From: Gracilaria domingensis
Taxonomy: Eukaryota; Rhodophyta; Florideophyceae; Gracilariales; Gracilariaceae
DNA length: 64,000 nucleotides
Assembly: GCA_022539475.1 (NCBI GenBank)
Contig: VCMS01000050.1
Coordinates: forward strand, 318,289-382,288
Reading direction: 5' to 3'
The first letter of the stretch is position 1. The number at the start of each line of letters is the position of its first letter. This document shows positions 10,704-20,341 of this stretch, in pieces. Position numbers and translations under genes: made by a program. A model generated the notes under the pieces. The model was not told the DNA's origin, ran no database searches, and saw only the letters and a list, made by a program, of their open reading frames with translations.

Positions 10704-11039
10704 TCACTCATCAGTCGCCCTCAGCGACGATGAGATGCCGTTCGGCGGCAGCACTAAAACCGGAACGCAACGCGCCAAGCCCAGCGTATTATGTGTAGCA
10801 GGCTTTCTACACGCAAAGCCAGGCTCACATTGCAGCTCGCCGTCGTCGCAAGCAACGCCAGAGGAGCATCGAGGCCCGTCCGGCGTCTCCTCGCAGAACG
10901 GGAAGCAGGTGATGCGGATGCACCCTGCGCCGAGAAAGAAGTTCGGGGGTAGCGTGAAAGCAGCCGTTGGTTGACAAGCGGGCGTGAGGAGCAGCGCCAG
11001 GGCGGCGAGGGGAAGGAAGGCGGCGAGGGCACGCTGCAT
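10704..11039 (-). CDS. small secreted cysteine-rich protein
   Basis: 111 aa from ATG 11,039, the only ATG in the frame. A signal peptide (MQRALAAFLPLAALALLL, cleavage probably near residue 27) is followed by a mature part of about 84 residues with eight cysteines in a tight pattern: C-x4-C-x3-C-x8-C-x5-C-x6-C-x4-C-x13-C. An even number of closely spaced cysteines after a signal peptide suggests a disulfide-knotted extracellular protein, with spacing a little like EGF or colipase-type knots. No family is assigned. A possible wall or defence role is only a guess. Confidence 0.65.
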   Translation of the reverse strand: MQRALAAFLPLAALALLLTPACQPTAAFTLPPNFFLGAGCIRITCFPFCEETPDGPRCSSGVACDDGELQCEPGFACRKPATHNTLGLARCVPVLVLPPNGISSSLRATDE

Positions 11040-11845
11040 TGCCGAGTTGTTGCCGCGGGAATGCGGAGGGAACGTGGCGGGCGGCGCGATGAGAGAGACA
11101 GTTTGCGCGGGAGGCGAAGATCGCTTTATTGCAGGAGGATGCTGCGTGGTGAGACATGAGACATGGCAACGAGGCGCCAACTGTTGGTCATAAAAATTAA
11201 CCAAAAAGAGACAAAACCTTTTGCTGCGAAATGAATACGTTTCAAGTCCGACAACGTGTCTGAGCGCTATGGTCAGTTACATATTCCTTTTTTCTAAAAA
11301 ACTGAAAACGCAAAACTAACTTTTGTAACAACCATCCACGTGGCTGCACCATGTTCTCCCAAAAAAAAAGTAGTTCTCAAGATTTCTGAGTGAGAAACTC
11401 TTTTTTCTTTCTGGGTCAACGTTGAGCCTATTTAATACCGTTCTATACTTCTGTTTGTATGTTGTTCTCCTTGTGTGAGTTTTTAGAACAGAGCTCCATG
11501 TTTATAGGATTCAACTGGGTTCGAGATGGGACAAAATTAGATTTCTGAAAACATCAAAGAGTTTCTAAAAAGGCAGTATTCGCTTTACATGTAAATGTAG
11601 AGTTCCGTATGTTTGCAATAATAATAGCCCAGCTACCTACAAGAACTTTCGAATGGAGCCTCCTATGCCTTCTTTAAAGTGCATCTGCATTATTGAATAC
11701 AAATTCGAACGCCGTCATTCAAAAATCACTTTTTACTCCAAGGACAGCTTATTGTCTCACATACGTTGAAAACTGTACCAGCACAGAACTTCAAAACAAC
11801 AATCCCCGAAAAGCCCTACGTCACCAACACTTACTTCCAAGCTTC
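11040..11845. other. intergenic, no gene seen
   Basis: About 800 bp between the Cys-rich gene and the 3' end of the transporter gene. AT-rich; nothing recognised. Confidence 0.4.
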
Positions 11846-12844
11846 CTATGCCTTTATATGAGATCTTAACCCTATGATTACTACGGCACACAATACAAGC
11901 AAAGAGCCCAAAATTCGAGGTGCGCTTGATGTCTCGCCCAAGACCACCAGCGCCAGACCGTATACAAATGGGACTTCAAGGTTCTTAATAATAATACCCT
12001 GTCCGGCTTTCGTCAATTGCAGACCCTTACTTAGGGAGCACTGTGCCGCAAACGCTGAAAAAGACCCAAACAACATCACAGCTGTTCCCTTATGATTGGC
12101 TACGAGCTGGTGTATTGCTTCTCGTCCGCCAAGAAATGCAGTGATAGGAGTGCCAATCACGCCAAGCGCCAACACCGAAAGCATAAAATGAACGCGAGTT
12201 CCCATTCCACGAACGCATACAAAGCCAGCAGCCGAAAGGCAAGCCCCCAGAAGCGATAAGAATGTACCTAGAAGACGTTGATCACCATCGATGTCACTTG
12301 TACTAATGCCAGCAATTAACCAGACCCCAAGCAGCGCCAGCAGCGCACACAGCAAATCCCAGAAACTAGATGCTTCTTTCAGGATGAGCTTCGACAGGGT
12401 CATCGTCAGTATAGGACTACAAGCAAATACGGAGGAAGCCTCACCAGCAGGCAAGTACGACAGAGATTTGAAAGCGAAAACCATTGCAATAGTACCAAAC
12501 AAGCCGCGCACAAGCAGCATATGACGATACGAAAGTGGAAGATCCAACGGTGACGCCTGCACGAAAGTGAGAAGCGAGATGCTCGAGAGCACCAAATGTG
12601 AAATAGACCGGAGCAGCACAGCCGCAGAGGCAGAGAAACCGAAGTGGGTGGAACTAAGCCTAATGGAAATTGTCATGAAGGAGAAACCCAACGCGGCCAC
12701 ACCAATCCACACCAGCCCCTGGAACGAGTGCGGCGCAGTCTCATCTGGCGGACAGGCCAAGGAGTTGGCGCCGCTCGGGGGAGAGAGAAGGGCATCTGCT
12801 TCGGTTGGTGAACGTAGAGTGTGCTCGGCTTGCGGCGACGCCAT
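11846..12844 (-). CDS. EamA/DMT-family transporter
   Basis: 332 aa from ATG 12,844. After about 45 polar residues come ten hydrophobic segments in two similar halves, the layout of drug/metabolite transporters. The first half contains the family-typical RGLFGTIAMVFAFKSLSYLPAGEASSV region and a PILTMTLSKLILKE segment. The second half repeats the plan ending in LALVVLGE and a final hydrophobic helix. DMT proteins export small metabolites or nucleotide sugars across plasma or organelle membranes; substrate and membrane cannot be told here. A frame extension to 12,895 has no ATG. A TATAAG box on the minus strand (12,954-12,959) sits about 110 bp upstream. Stop TAG. Confidence 0.85.
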   Translation of the reverse strand: MASPQAEHTLRSPTEADALLSPPSGANSLACPPDETAPHSFQGLVWIGVAALGFSFMTISIRLSSTHFGFSASAAVLLRSISHLVLSSISLLTFVQASPLDLPLSYRHMLLVRGLFGTIAMVFAFKSLSYLPAGEASSVFACSPILTMTLSKLILKEASSFWDLLCALLALLGVWLIAGISTSDIDGDQRLLGTFLSLLGACLSAAGFVCVRGMGTRVHFMLSVLALGVIGTPITAFLGGREAIHQLVANHKGTAVMLFGSFSAFAAQCSLSKGLQLTKAGQGIIIKNLEVPFVYGLALVVLGETSSAPRILGSLLVLCAVVIIGLRSHIKA

Positions 12845-12953
12845 GAAGTTGTGAGGCACGCTCGTTTGAAGAGCGCGACGGGCGGTAGTGAGCACGGCGA
12901 GGTGGTGAGGCTGAAGGGCGGCGTCGTAACCTTTTTCTGCGGTCAGCTTCCAC

Positions 12954-12959
12954 TTATAG
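12954..12959 (-). promoter_or_regulatory. TATA-like box of the EamA transporter gene
   Basis: TATAAG on the minus strand about 110 bp before the ATG at 12,844, in a GC-rich surround. The distance fits other genes in this window. Confidence 0.4.
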
Positions 12960-14000
12960 GCGGCGGGACGGGCAAAAACGACAGCATGACTGACAGTATC
13001 TAGGTCGCCAAGGCGCGGAAGAAGTCGCCGTTAGATCTCAAGACGGCGCGAGAATGTATGGAGGCTCAAAGGTGCAAGTGTGCCTCTGTACAACCGTATG
13101 GCAAACAGTTTTTTGTCTGAAGTTATCTTTGTATTTTTCAGCACTCTCGCGCGTTCGTGTACACGTCTCCGTCATGTACAATATTGCCAGATGTAAGTCG
13201 GCTACTTTTTGTAACAATTTGCAAAATTTAAGTTAAAAGTTTATTCCGATCCGATTGCTACACGTACACCTTTGGTAGACCTTCGGCTTTTGAACGAAAC
13301 GGCATTTCGCGACACGTACACACGTTATGCGCTCGCGTTTGATTGTTGCTTGTCGCGCATTCAAAATAAACTCAAAAAGTTTTGAGTTTGGCACATTCTG
13401 CCCGTTCGTTCGGACTACCGTCGGTACAAAGGTAGATAGAAGGGCTATCCAGTGTCCTTGCCTTTTGATACATTTGACGCGACTCATAGCGTAGCCTGTC
13501 ACCTGACTAGAGTTATCCTCAGCACTGCTGCAGTTCAAGTTCGCTATGGTTACAAAAAATCTATGAAGTCACCCTTTTTGAGGCAGAAATCCTCCTCCGA
13601 CAAGAGTTCGTGACATATTTATGACGCGTTCGAAGCACTTGTCCGACCAACTATAATTCAAGAAGCAAGATCTCAACGACAATCTCGTTAAAGATAACCT
13701 CCTCACTTTAGTCCAAGCTTCAACACCTAATCTGTGACAAGCCACCTCATTTCCCGTAGTTTCTTTGCGCAACACGGTGCTAAAAGCACCTGTACCCGGG
13801 AAAGCATCAGTAGCATCGTCGTTGTGTCCAGCAAAGTCAAATGAGTCCCTCCGTTGAGGGAGTGCACTCTCTGCTCCTCATTCCGCTACCAGTGGTACCA
13901 CAAGATTTTCCAAACAAATATCGAGAGCCTGATCCGTCACTCTCCTCTTTCCATTCGAAAGCTTGTTCGAAAGCTTGTCCATCTTCACCGAGTACTCACC
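12960..14000. other. intergenic, including leader of the tandem membrane-protein pair
   Basis: No gene seen. Just before the 14,001 ATG is a 12-bp tandem duplication (TTCGAAAGCTTG twice, about 13,953-13,977). A short stretch (cttgtccatcttc) recurs before the paralogue at 16,284 (cttgtctccatcttc), so the duplication carried part of the 5' leader. Confidence 0.4.
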
Positions 14001-15359
14001 ATGCTAACCCTACCGTTTGGCACGGGTACCATTGCTGCTTTTATCTTTCTCATCTTCGAACTGCTCATAATTCCCTTGTTGGTGCACTCCACATCTCTCG
14101 TGGCATCATTTCTCATCACAAAACGTGCCGAAAAGGGAAAGCCCATTCCAGTACGAACGATCAAATACCCGTTGTGGAATGAAGGCCTCTTTCTTCGCCA
14201 GTCGTCCCACATACTTCTACTTTTCCTTCGAATCATTTGCATTGCTCTCCCGGTATACCTTGAGACAAGGTTCATATCACTTTCAGAGCGACCACTGGTT
14301 TCAAGGAATGTACGAAACGCGTACATCGTTGATCCTAGAGAGGATGATTTTTCCGACTTTCCTACTACGGATACCCCGATTGATTTGCTACCGAGGGAGA
14401 TGTTTTCACGATGTGCGTCGTTGGATGACCAAGGATGGCTTCTTGCAAGAGTGATAAACATCACATTTGAATCTGAAGATCGTCGGAAAATCCGATGCGT
14501 GAAAGACACTGAACGGCCTGTGTATCGAAATCTCGAACGATTTCCGCCCTTTGTAACGTTGGTTACTACCAATACAAGCGGCTTTGCCAAAGACATTCCT
14601 GTATATCAACCCAATTTTACGGTGAAAGTTGACATCGATGAAGGTCCTCTTGAAGCATTTACGTGGTGGTCAGGACCTGATGTTGATCCTCAGACACAAT
14701 ATGCACAAGTGAAGAACGTAACCGTTGTAGATACAGACGACATGCGGTGTTTCTTTTGGCGTGCACCTTTACATGTCGAGGCAAACATATTGGGGCACGT
14801 TTCTAACAGGAAGCTGACGGCATTTGTTTGCCAGAATGAGACCGGAAACGTTGTGGACTACTATGGGGTATCAGCAAAAGATCTTCCACGCAGCAACGTA
14901 CGCATATTGAGCGGAAACGAAAGCAGGACGGGCATCGTTTCGTCGCAATATACAGTGTCCACCGAGTTCAGATTTGTCGGAAGTTTGGAGTTTAAGGATG
15001 AGAAACGCATACACGGGGGACATTTCATCAGACGTTTACGTGCACCATCTATAAGTTCACAGTCCACATTTCAATCCATTCTACGCCAAATGTTGTATGA
15101 AAGAGCTAGCAATGTCACTATCAGAGTACCAGGGGATGCAGAGTCTAGTTCCGTGCAGCTTGATGGCGTAGTTGTGATCGTGGGCAGCATGGAAATTCTT
15201 TCAGTGGTTGCGTTTGCGCTGTTCTTGAAGCTTTACCTCAAACACAAACGGATAGATGTTCAAAAAGTGAATACCGTGAATGGCCTTTCTCAGTGCTGGG
15301 CTTGGAACGGAACCGCAGAGGTATATTACATTGATGTTGAGGAGAAAGACTCTCCATAG
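14001..15359 (+). CDS. three-TM ectodomain membrane protein, tandem copy A1
   Basis: 452 aa from ATG 14,001. The frame is open further upstream but without an ATG, and this start aligns with the start of its neighbour. TM1 about 8-30 (TIAAFIFLIFELLIIPLLV), TM2 about 69-87 (ending ALPVYLETRFIS), TM3 about 388-413, tail 39 residues. The ectodomain carries at least seven N-glycosylation sequons. It shares long collinear identity with the gene at 16,284: FIFLIFELL, YPLW/FPLW, PVYLETR, C-x4-DGW-x2-A, RCV-x2-T-x-RPVYR, FEFKD-like segment, and a tail motif VQ-x2-NTV-x-GLS. No known domain is recognised. Stop TAG; the frame closes again soon after. Confidence 0.8.
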   Translation: MLTLPFGTGTIAAFIFLIFELLIIPLLVHSTSLVASFLITKRAEKGKPIPVRTIKYPLWNEGLFLRQSSHILLLFLRIICIALPVYLETRFISLSERPLVSRNVRNAYIVDPREDDFSDFPTTDTPIDLLPREMFSRCASLDDQGWLLARVINITFESEDRRKIRCVKDTERPVYRNLERFPPFVTLVTTNTSGFAKDIPVYQPNFTVKVDIDEGPLEAFTWWSGPDVDPQTQYAQVKNVTVVDTDDMRCFFWRAPLHVEANILGHVSNRKLTAFVCQNETGNVVDYYGVSAKDLPRSNVRILSGNESRTGIVSSQYTVSTEFRFVGSLEFKDEKRIHGGHFIRRLRAPSISSQSTFQSILRQMLYERASNVTIRVPGDAESSSVQLDGVVVIVGSMEILSVVAFALFLKLYLKHKRIDVQKVNTVNGLSQCWAWNGTAEVYYIDVEEKDSP

Positions 15360-16283
15360 CGGAGAGGAAGCATACAGTTATGAGCATCTAACGTTGCCAG
15401 AACTTGAAAACCCTGCAAACTCGAGCTCTTTCTCGAGTTCAGATGGGGGTGGCCAAGTATGAGAGTATTAGCGAGAAAATGACAGGGGTATCCTGGATGC
15501 TGCGTTTGTATATTGCGTGTATGATGAATTCATTACGACGAGTCGTTTTGATCGAGAGAAGGTCTCCGGTAACTGATGCTTCCAAAAGAGAAGCACCGTG
15601 AAACAGAATGAAAGCGGTTTACGAATCAAATTATCTGACGTCGCTCGCGTCATTTCTCAAGCGAGTTTTTCCTAGAACAGTAGGCTCTGCTTTCTTTCTC
15701 CAGTCCCTGTTTCTACGCGCCCACGTAGGAACCTTTGCGCAGAACAATCGGCCAAACGGGTCGTGGATAAGGGTGTGCTTACGACAAATAGGATATTGGT
15801 TTCTGTCTGCGCGCGAGCATCTTGTGAAACTAAAGAGTACCTCTAGTGCTCGATGCTTGCGTGGATCAGGTCTTACAAGCAGGTTCTCTTTTTCTCGCTA
15901 CACGTACGCTCGCTTTGGCGTCTTCAAAAATTTGCTAATGTTTGAACATGTAACGCAGTACGTTAGCACTTGGCAAGAGCTAATCGTTTAGGCCCTCATC
16001 CTATAGGGGCACAAGTCGTATCTGATGCTCTGGGATGCTGTTGCGCGCGGAGGAGCCCTTTCTCCCAATCCCAGCCTTCGGCGATCCGTATGAGTTGCAG
16101 ATCCTCATAAGGACAAGAACCATAGCCTTGAGATTGGTTTTGAGTGCAAGAGGTTGCGGTGCGAGGCGTTCAAGTCTTTTGAGCTCAAAGATTGCTCCTT
16201 TTCTTTGAACCTTACCCTTGTACACTTACCCTGTCCCCTCTTCACAGACAGGAACTAGCTTGTCTCCATCTTCCCCAAACAAG
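15360..16283. other. spacer between tandem paralogues
   Basis: About 0.9 kb. A frame of 127 codons at 15,608 has no recognisable features and is probably chance. The last 60 bp resemble the leader of the gene at 14,001. Confidence 0.4.
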
Positions 16284-17699
16284 ATGATCTCCATTCCGTG
16301 TGAGAGTGGAGTTATTGCCGCTTTCATATTTCTCATCTTCGAACTGTTAGTATTTCCTGCGTTGATCTATGCCACGACGAAAACCGCCTCTCTCTTCCTT
16401 TACTGGCGTGCAAAGAAGGGAAATGAACTGCATGTTTCCGAAATGAATTTCCCTCTATGGACCGAAGGGCTTACCCGAGGCCAGGTCTCACATGTAGTTC
16501 TCCTCTTGATTCGCATAATCCTCGTGGCTGTCCCGGTGTACCTGGAGACAAGATTGATCTCTCAAGGAGATCCCGAGCTCGTTTCTAGGACTGTTCCGGA
16601 TGGCCTTATCCCCGAACCGACGGACGATTGGTTGATGTATCAGAACACATGGGGTGAAGATATTTATGAGCTCCGAAGTCTTGGGTTGAAGACGTATCTG
16701 GCCTGTACGAACATGGAAGAAGACGGATGGGTTTGGGCAAAAGTTGCTAACGTTACGTACACCAGTAACTCTCAAACAGAGATACGTTGTGTGAGTAATA
16801 CACGGAGGCCAGTTTATCGACTTGACGAAGAGATTATAGACTATCTCGCGGAAGATATCGCGGAGAATGTTACTCTTGCCATTTCAGTGAATCAAGGACG
16901 TGTCGAGGAGTTTCTACCAGATTTGGTGTTACATGGGACATATGAAGAGGCAAAGCCGGGTGATGAAGCTTTCAGAGTGGTAAGCGCTAGGGTCGTGAAT
17001 GATACAGATTTGGAGTGCTTCCTTGCAGACAGTGTGAAAGCAGGCATATCTTGTCCCGTCAATGGCCGAGGTTCCATAGAATGGCGAGGCTGGTGCCAAA
17101 GGGTAGAGGGACGTGTGGTTAGATTCTATAGCTTACGAATGTTGTTGGATGATGTACAGATGAGCAATGATTCAAGTATAAGAGGGGCAATCACTGCTAG
17201 AAATGGAACGCTAGCCACCGTCGTTCGTTATCGAGGAAACTTCGAGTTTAAGGACAGAATTCTACTTAATGCGCAGCACTTGGCAAACGTCGATCCTGGG
17301 TTCGGTGATTCTGCACATGCTTCTGACGTGGCAAGACTCGTGCTTTACGCGAAATCGAAGAACAACTGTGTCCAAGTTCCCTCCGGACTCATTCTGGAAA
17401 GGACGGAGATTGAATTAGATATGGTATTCATTGGTGTTGCTGAGATTATGGTTGTGGTAATTCTGGCAATGCTGCTGCAGATTGGTTCGAGATCTGTTTG
17501 GACTTCTGTTCAGGAGCCCAACACTGTCGGAGGTCTCTCTCGGTTCTGGGCGCAATATGAAGAGTTGGGCAAGCCCAAGTTGAAAAGAGGGCAGAAGTGG
17601 GTTACTTTGAAGTTGTACCAAACCATCGGAGATGAAGGGAAGTTGCTGTTTGTGCCGTTAGAGGTCGAAAGTACGGATGAGGAGGAGCTTGGTGAATGA
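16284..17699 (+). CDS. three-TM ectodomain membrane protein, tandem copy A2
   Basis: 471 aa from ATG 16,284 (further upstream frame has no ATG). TM1 about 8-33 (GVIAAFIFLIFELLVFPALI), TM2 about 69-88 (LLLIRIILVAVPVYLETR), TM3 about 377-399, tail 72 residues and acidic at the end (ESTDEEELGE). The ectodomain has several sequons (NVTY, NVTL, NDTD, NDSS, NGTL) and paired cysteines that align with the gene at 14,001, of which it is a clear tandem duplicate. The tail shares VQ-PNTVGGLSRFWA with its neighbour, then extends by about 40 residues. Function unknown; placement in the plasma membrane or endomembrane with a lumenal/extracellular glycosylated domain is inferred from topology. Confidence 0.8.
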   Translation: MISIPCESGVIAAFIFLIFELLVFPALIYATTKTASLFLYWRAKKGNELHVSEMNFPLWTEGLTRGQVSHVVLLLIRIILVAVPVYLETRLISQGDPELVSRTVPDGLIPEPTDDWLMYQNTWGEDIYELRSLGLKTYLACTNMEEDGWVWAKVANVTYTSNSQTEIRCVSNTRRPVYRLDEEIIDYLAEDIAENVTLAISVNQGRVEEFLPDLVLHGTYEEAKPGDEAFRVVSARVVNDTDLECFLADSVKAGISCPVNGRGSIEWRGWCQRVEGRVVRFYSLRMLLDDVQMSNDSSIRGAITARNGTLATVVRYRGNFEFKDRILLNAQHLANVDPGFGDSAHASDVARLVLYAKSKNNCVQVPSGLILERTEIELDMVFIGVAEIMVVVILAMLLQIGSRSVWTSVQEPNTVGGLSRFWAQYEELGKPKLKRGQKWVTLKLYQTIGDEGKLLFVPLEVESTDEEELGE

Positions 17700-18202
17700 G
17701 GCGACAAGTCTGAAAATCCTGACGATTTGTAAACTTAACGAAACTAATCAGATATCAAGCATCTGGGCGCCACGGGTGCGGGGGCGCCCTTCAGCCGTGA
17801 GGAGCACGGCCGAGAGCGATCGGCAATGGCGTTGATAGGTGATAGCGGCCGGTCCAGAGGACTGTGGCATTGTAGCGCTGCTGCAATTCAGACTAGCTGA
17901 TTTGTAGGACCCATTTACGCCATCGATTCTCCACGCCCAATAAACGTCGGGGGCATCGAACCTCGTCCTCCGTGTCCTACGACCCGACTCGGTCTGGTCA
18001 CAGGTATGCAAGGTTCTAGAACTCATAGACTTGGTCTACAACATCGTGTTGGCCGCGTGAACGAGTCTTCGCTTCCGTCAGTTCGTTGCGCGGCGCACGA
18101 GCAGTTGCCTGGAGGAGACTATTTGCGTCTGTGTCTTTCACTCGGCTCGGATGGCCGGCGGCGCGGTCGATCTTTCGAAGCATCCAAATCGAGAAAAAAA
18201 AC

Positions 18203-18240
18203 ATGGGATACACCGCAACGCACGTGGCGGTGTATCCTAT
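18203..18240. repeat. 14-bp-stem inverted repeat around CACGTG
   Basis: Arms GGATACACCGC and GCGGTGTATCC (11 perfect pairs, extended to 14 with one G-T) enclose a 10-nt loop, aacgcacgtg. It could be a cruciform, a small foldback element or a transcribed hairpin. Confidence 0.5.
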
Positions 18241-20193
18241 GTGGCACATCTAACACACGTATACTGCTCTGTCATCGCATCTCAGGTCGACAATTTAAAT
18301 GCCCCGCAACAAATTGTTGTGCAATATCTGCCAACAAAATTTTCAAATATTTAAAACGTTGCCGGTTTTAGTTGGAAAACAAAAAAGATCAAAAAGTTTC
18401 CTGGCAAACGCAATTTTCCCGCAAGATGTTGCGCACCAGATTCGTCTGACACCGAAATGCCCACTTTCCAAGCAACCGCGCCGTTCACGCTCTCCCCCTT
18501 CTTCCCGCCAACGACTTTTCCTCATTGATCTCAATTCGTTGACTGAATGTGACTTGCATAATAGAAGGTCATTTTGTTGCAAAGTTACAGCATGACACGG
18601 ACACAAAACATTATCTGTAAACGACATGTAGCTAGCGCTCGCGTCAGTTCATGTGTGGCAGAAGGCACAGCCGGGCTGCCGCCTCGATTGTCACCACAGC
18701 AGTTCCACAACCAGAGCGGAACAAACTTGCTCCATGATATCAATAAGGCAGCGGCAATATGGAGCTCAAGTAGCTTTGACGCGGTGTGTAACAGGTACGT
18801 ACACTCTTGCACGTCACCGCCCATAGGAAGTGAAAAGGCTGGAATGGTCTCCCCCAGGTGGCGTGCGGCTAACCAATATGCGTACGAGTCATGTGAAATG
18901 CAGAGATAAGAACTGCCTGTTATGTATAGCTTATGGAGGGAGCTAATCAAAGTCTACTGCTTCCCGATGAGGTTCATCTGTGTCTGCTACAGACATCGAC
19001 ACCAGTATAAATGCAACCTAGATGCCAGAGTATCATACCTGCAGCCATCCCCATATCATCTCCGTACCCATTTCGTGGTTTGGTCTACAGTCCTATGCGG
19101 TGTCTACCACCAACCGCTTTGGCTCTTGCTCTTGTACACACTCTTTTAACCATTCTTTCGGCACCATCGCGCGGAATAGATTGTTTTCCGACCAGCTTTC
19201 CAATGTCGACGTACTTCTGGTGCCGAGATCCGCGTAACTGCCGAAGAGCCACTTGGCACTGGTGGTTTCCCAAGCACGGAAGATTTCATTTGTGTACGAG
19301 ATGCCATTTGAACGGGAGATGCCTGCTGCATAGAAGATAACAGTTGAATGACGAAGCCAACTAGCGTGGCTCGAAACTTCTGCATTGTTTTAGCAAGAAT
19401 CTGAGGCGGCTTTACTTCAGTTCAGGCTTTTGAGCTTTGGAAATGAAAGAAGCGAAGAAAACGAGGAAGGAGTATCGCACCGTTCCAGCTTGTCAATGGA
19501 GCTGAAGGCCGCACTTGCTTGGCCATCATAGATTCGAAACCGATTTAAGCTCTTGAAGTAGAACTAGGAGGGGGGACTGTGCGCAATGACGTTCACAGTT
19601 CCGATCCTTCATGCGTAACGGAATCGAGGGTTCATTAAATTTGATTTGCTGATGTTCTGCACACGTTTTGTGTTTCGAAAGTCTGTCGCGATGCACACGA
19701 ACAGTTGCATTATCATGGGCACCTGCTCAAAGAGGAAGTGGAAGCGTTTGACCGTCGCAGCCCCCTAGCTAGGACTACTAGGATGTCGAAGTTCGACGTG
19801 ATGCAGACTACAATCTGGGTCGTGCGGTCACTCGGACGAAAGCGCAACGGGCCGGATTGGTGCTCGTTGTCAACTCTGCGCAACGTGTCAAAAAGCTCGA
19901 GCCCTCATCGTGGTGTCATCGCTGGCGAATGCAAGAAATACAATTTGAATGTCCTGGCAATAATTACATATGTGTTCTTTGTTAGATCCGGTCTGCCCAT
20001 TTCAGTCAACATTCTCACACACACACACGTGCGCCACCCAAAAGGGGTTCGGCTTGACACAGTTGGGCATGACACCGTTGGGCTTACACCAAGCCTTCCA
20101 GAAGTGCTGGATCAACTCTGCCTCGCTCATCACCGTCGGCTTTCGCGTCGGAAAGTGCATGTATCTACCGTTGGAAGCAAGTGTAGTTTTCTG

Positions 20194-20225
20194 TAAACGG
20201 CGGCGTTTGCAAACCCCGCCGTTTA
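20194..20225. repeat. nested foldback 3' of the beta-propeller gene
   Basis: TAAACGGCGG pairs with CCGCCGTTTA (10 of 10). The 12-nt loop is itself nearly a perfect palindrome (GTTTGCAAAC). It lies about 115 bp past the stop of the propeller gene on the minus strand and might mark its 3' end. Confidence 0.45.
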
Positions 20226-20341
20226 GGCTTAGAAATTGACCAGGTCATGATGATGACCCTGGTTGGAAGGCTACTTTCAAACGTCTATACAGAAACATCA
20301 ACTCATAGCATATCCGCCGGTTGACCGGTTGAATGATCAGT

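Larger units (their letters stand above)
17700..20341. other. 2.6-kb gene-poor stretch with foldbacks
   Basis: Only short frames of random composition are present; a 163-codon frame at 19,705 lacks any recognisable feature. It holds a GC-rich inverted repeat (GGGCGCC/GGCGCCC, 17,765-17,789), a longer hairpin at 18,203-18,240 and a nested foldback at 20,194-20,225. It may hold decayed genes; none can be named. Confidence 0.4.

Noticed and set aside
13854-16283. N-terminal extensions of the tandem membrane proteins upstream of 14,001 and 16,284
   Set aside because: They lack an ATG and do not align with each other, whereas the downstream ATGs do.
19705-20196. 163-codon plus-strand frame
   Set aside because: No signal, TM, domain or promoter; composition looks non-coding.
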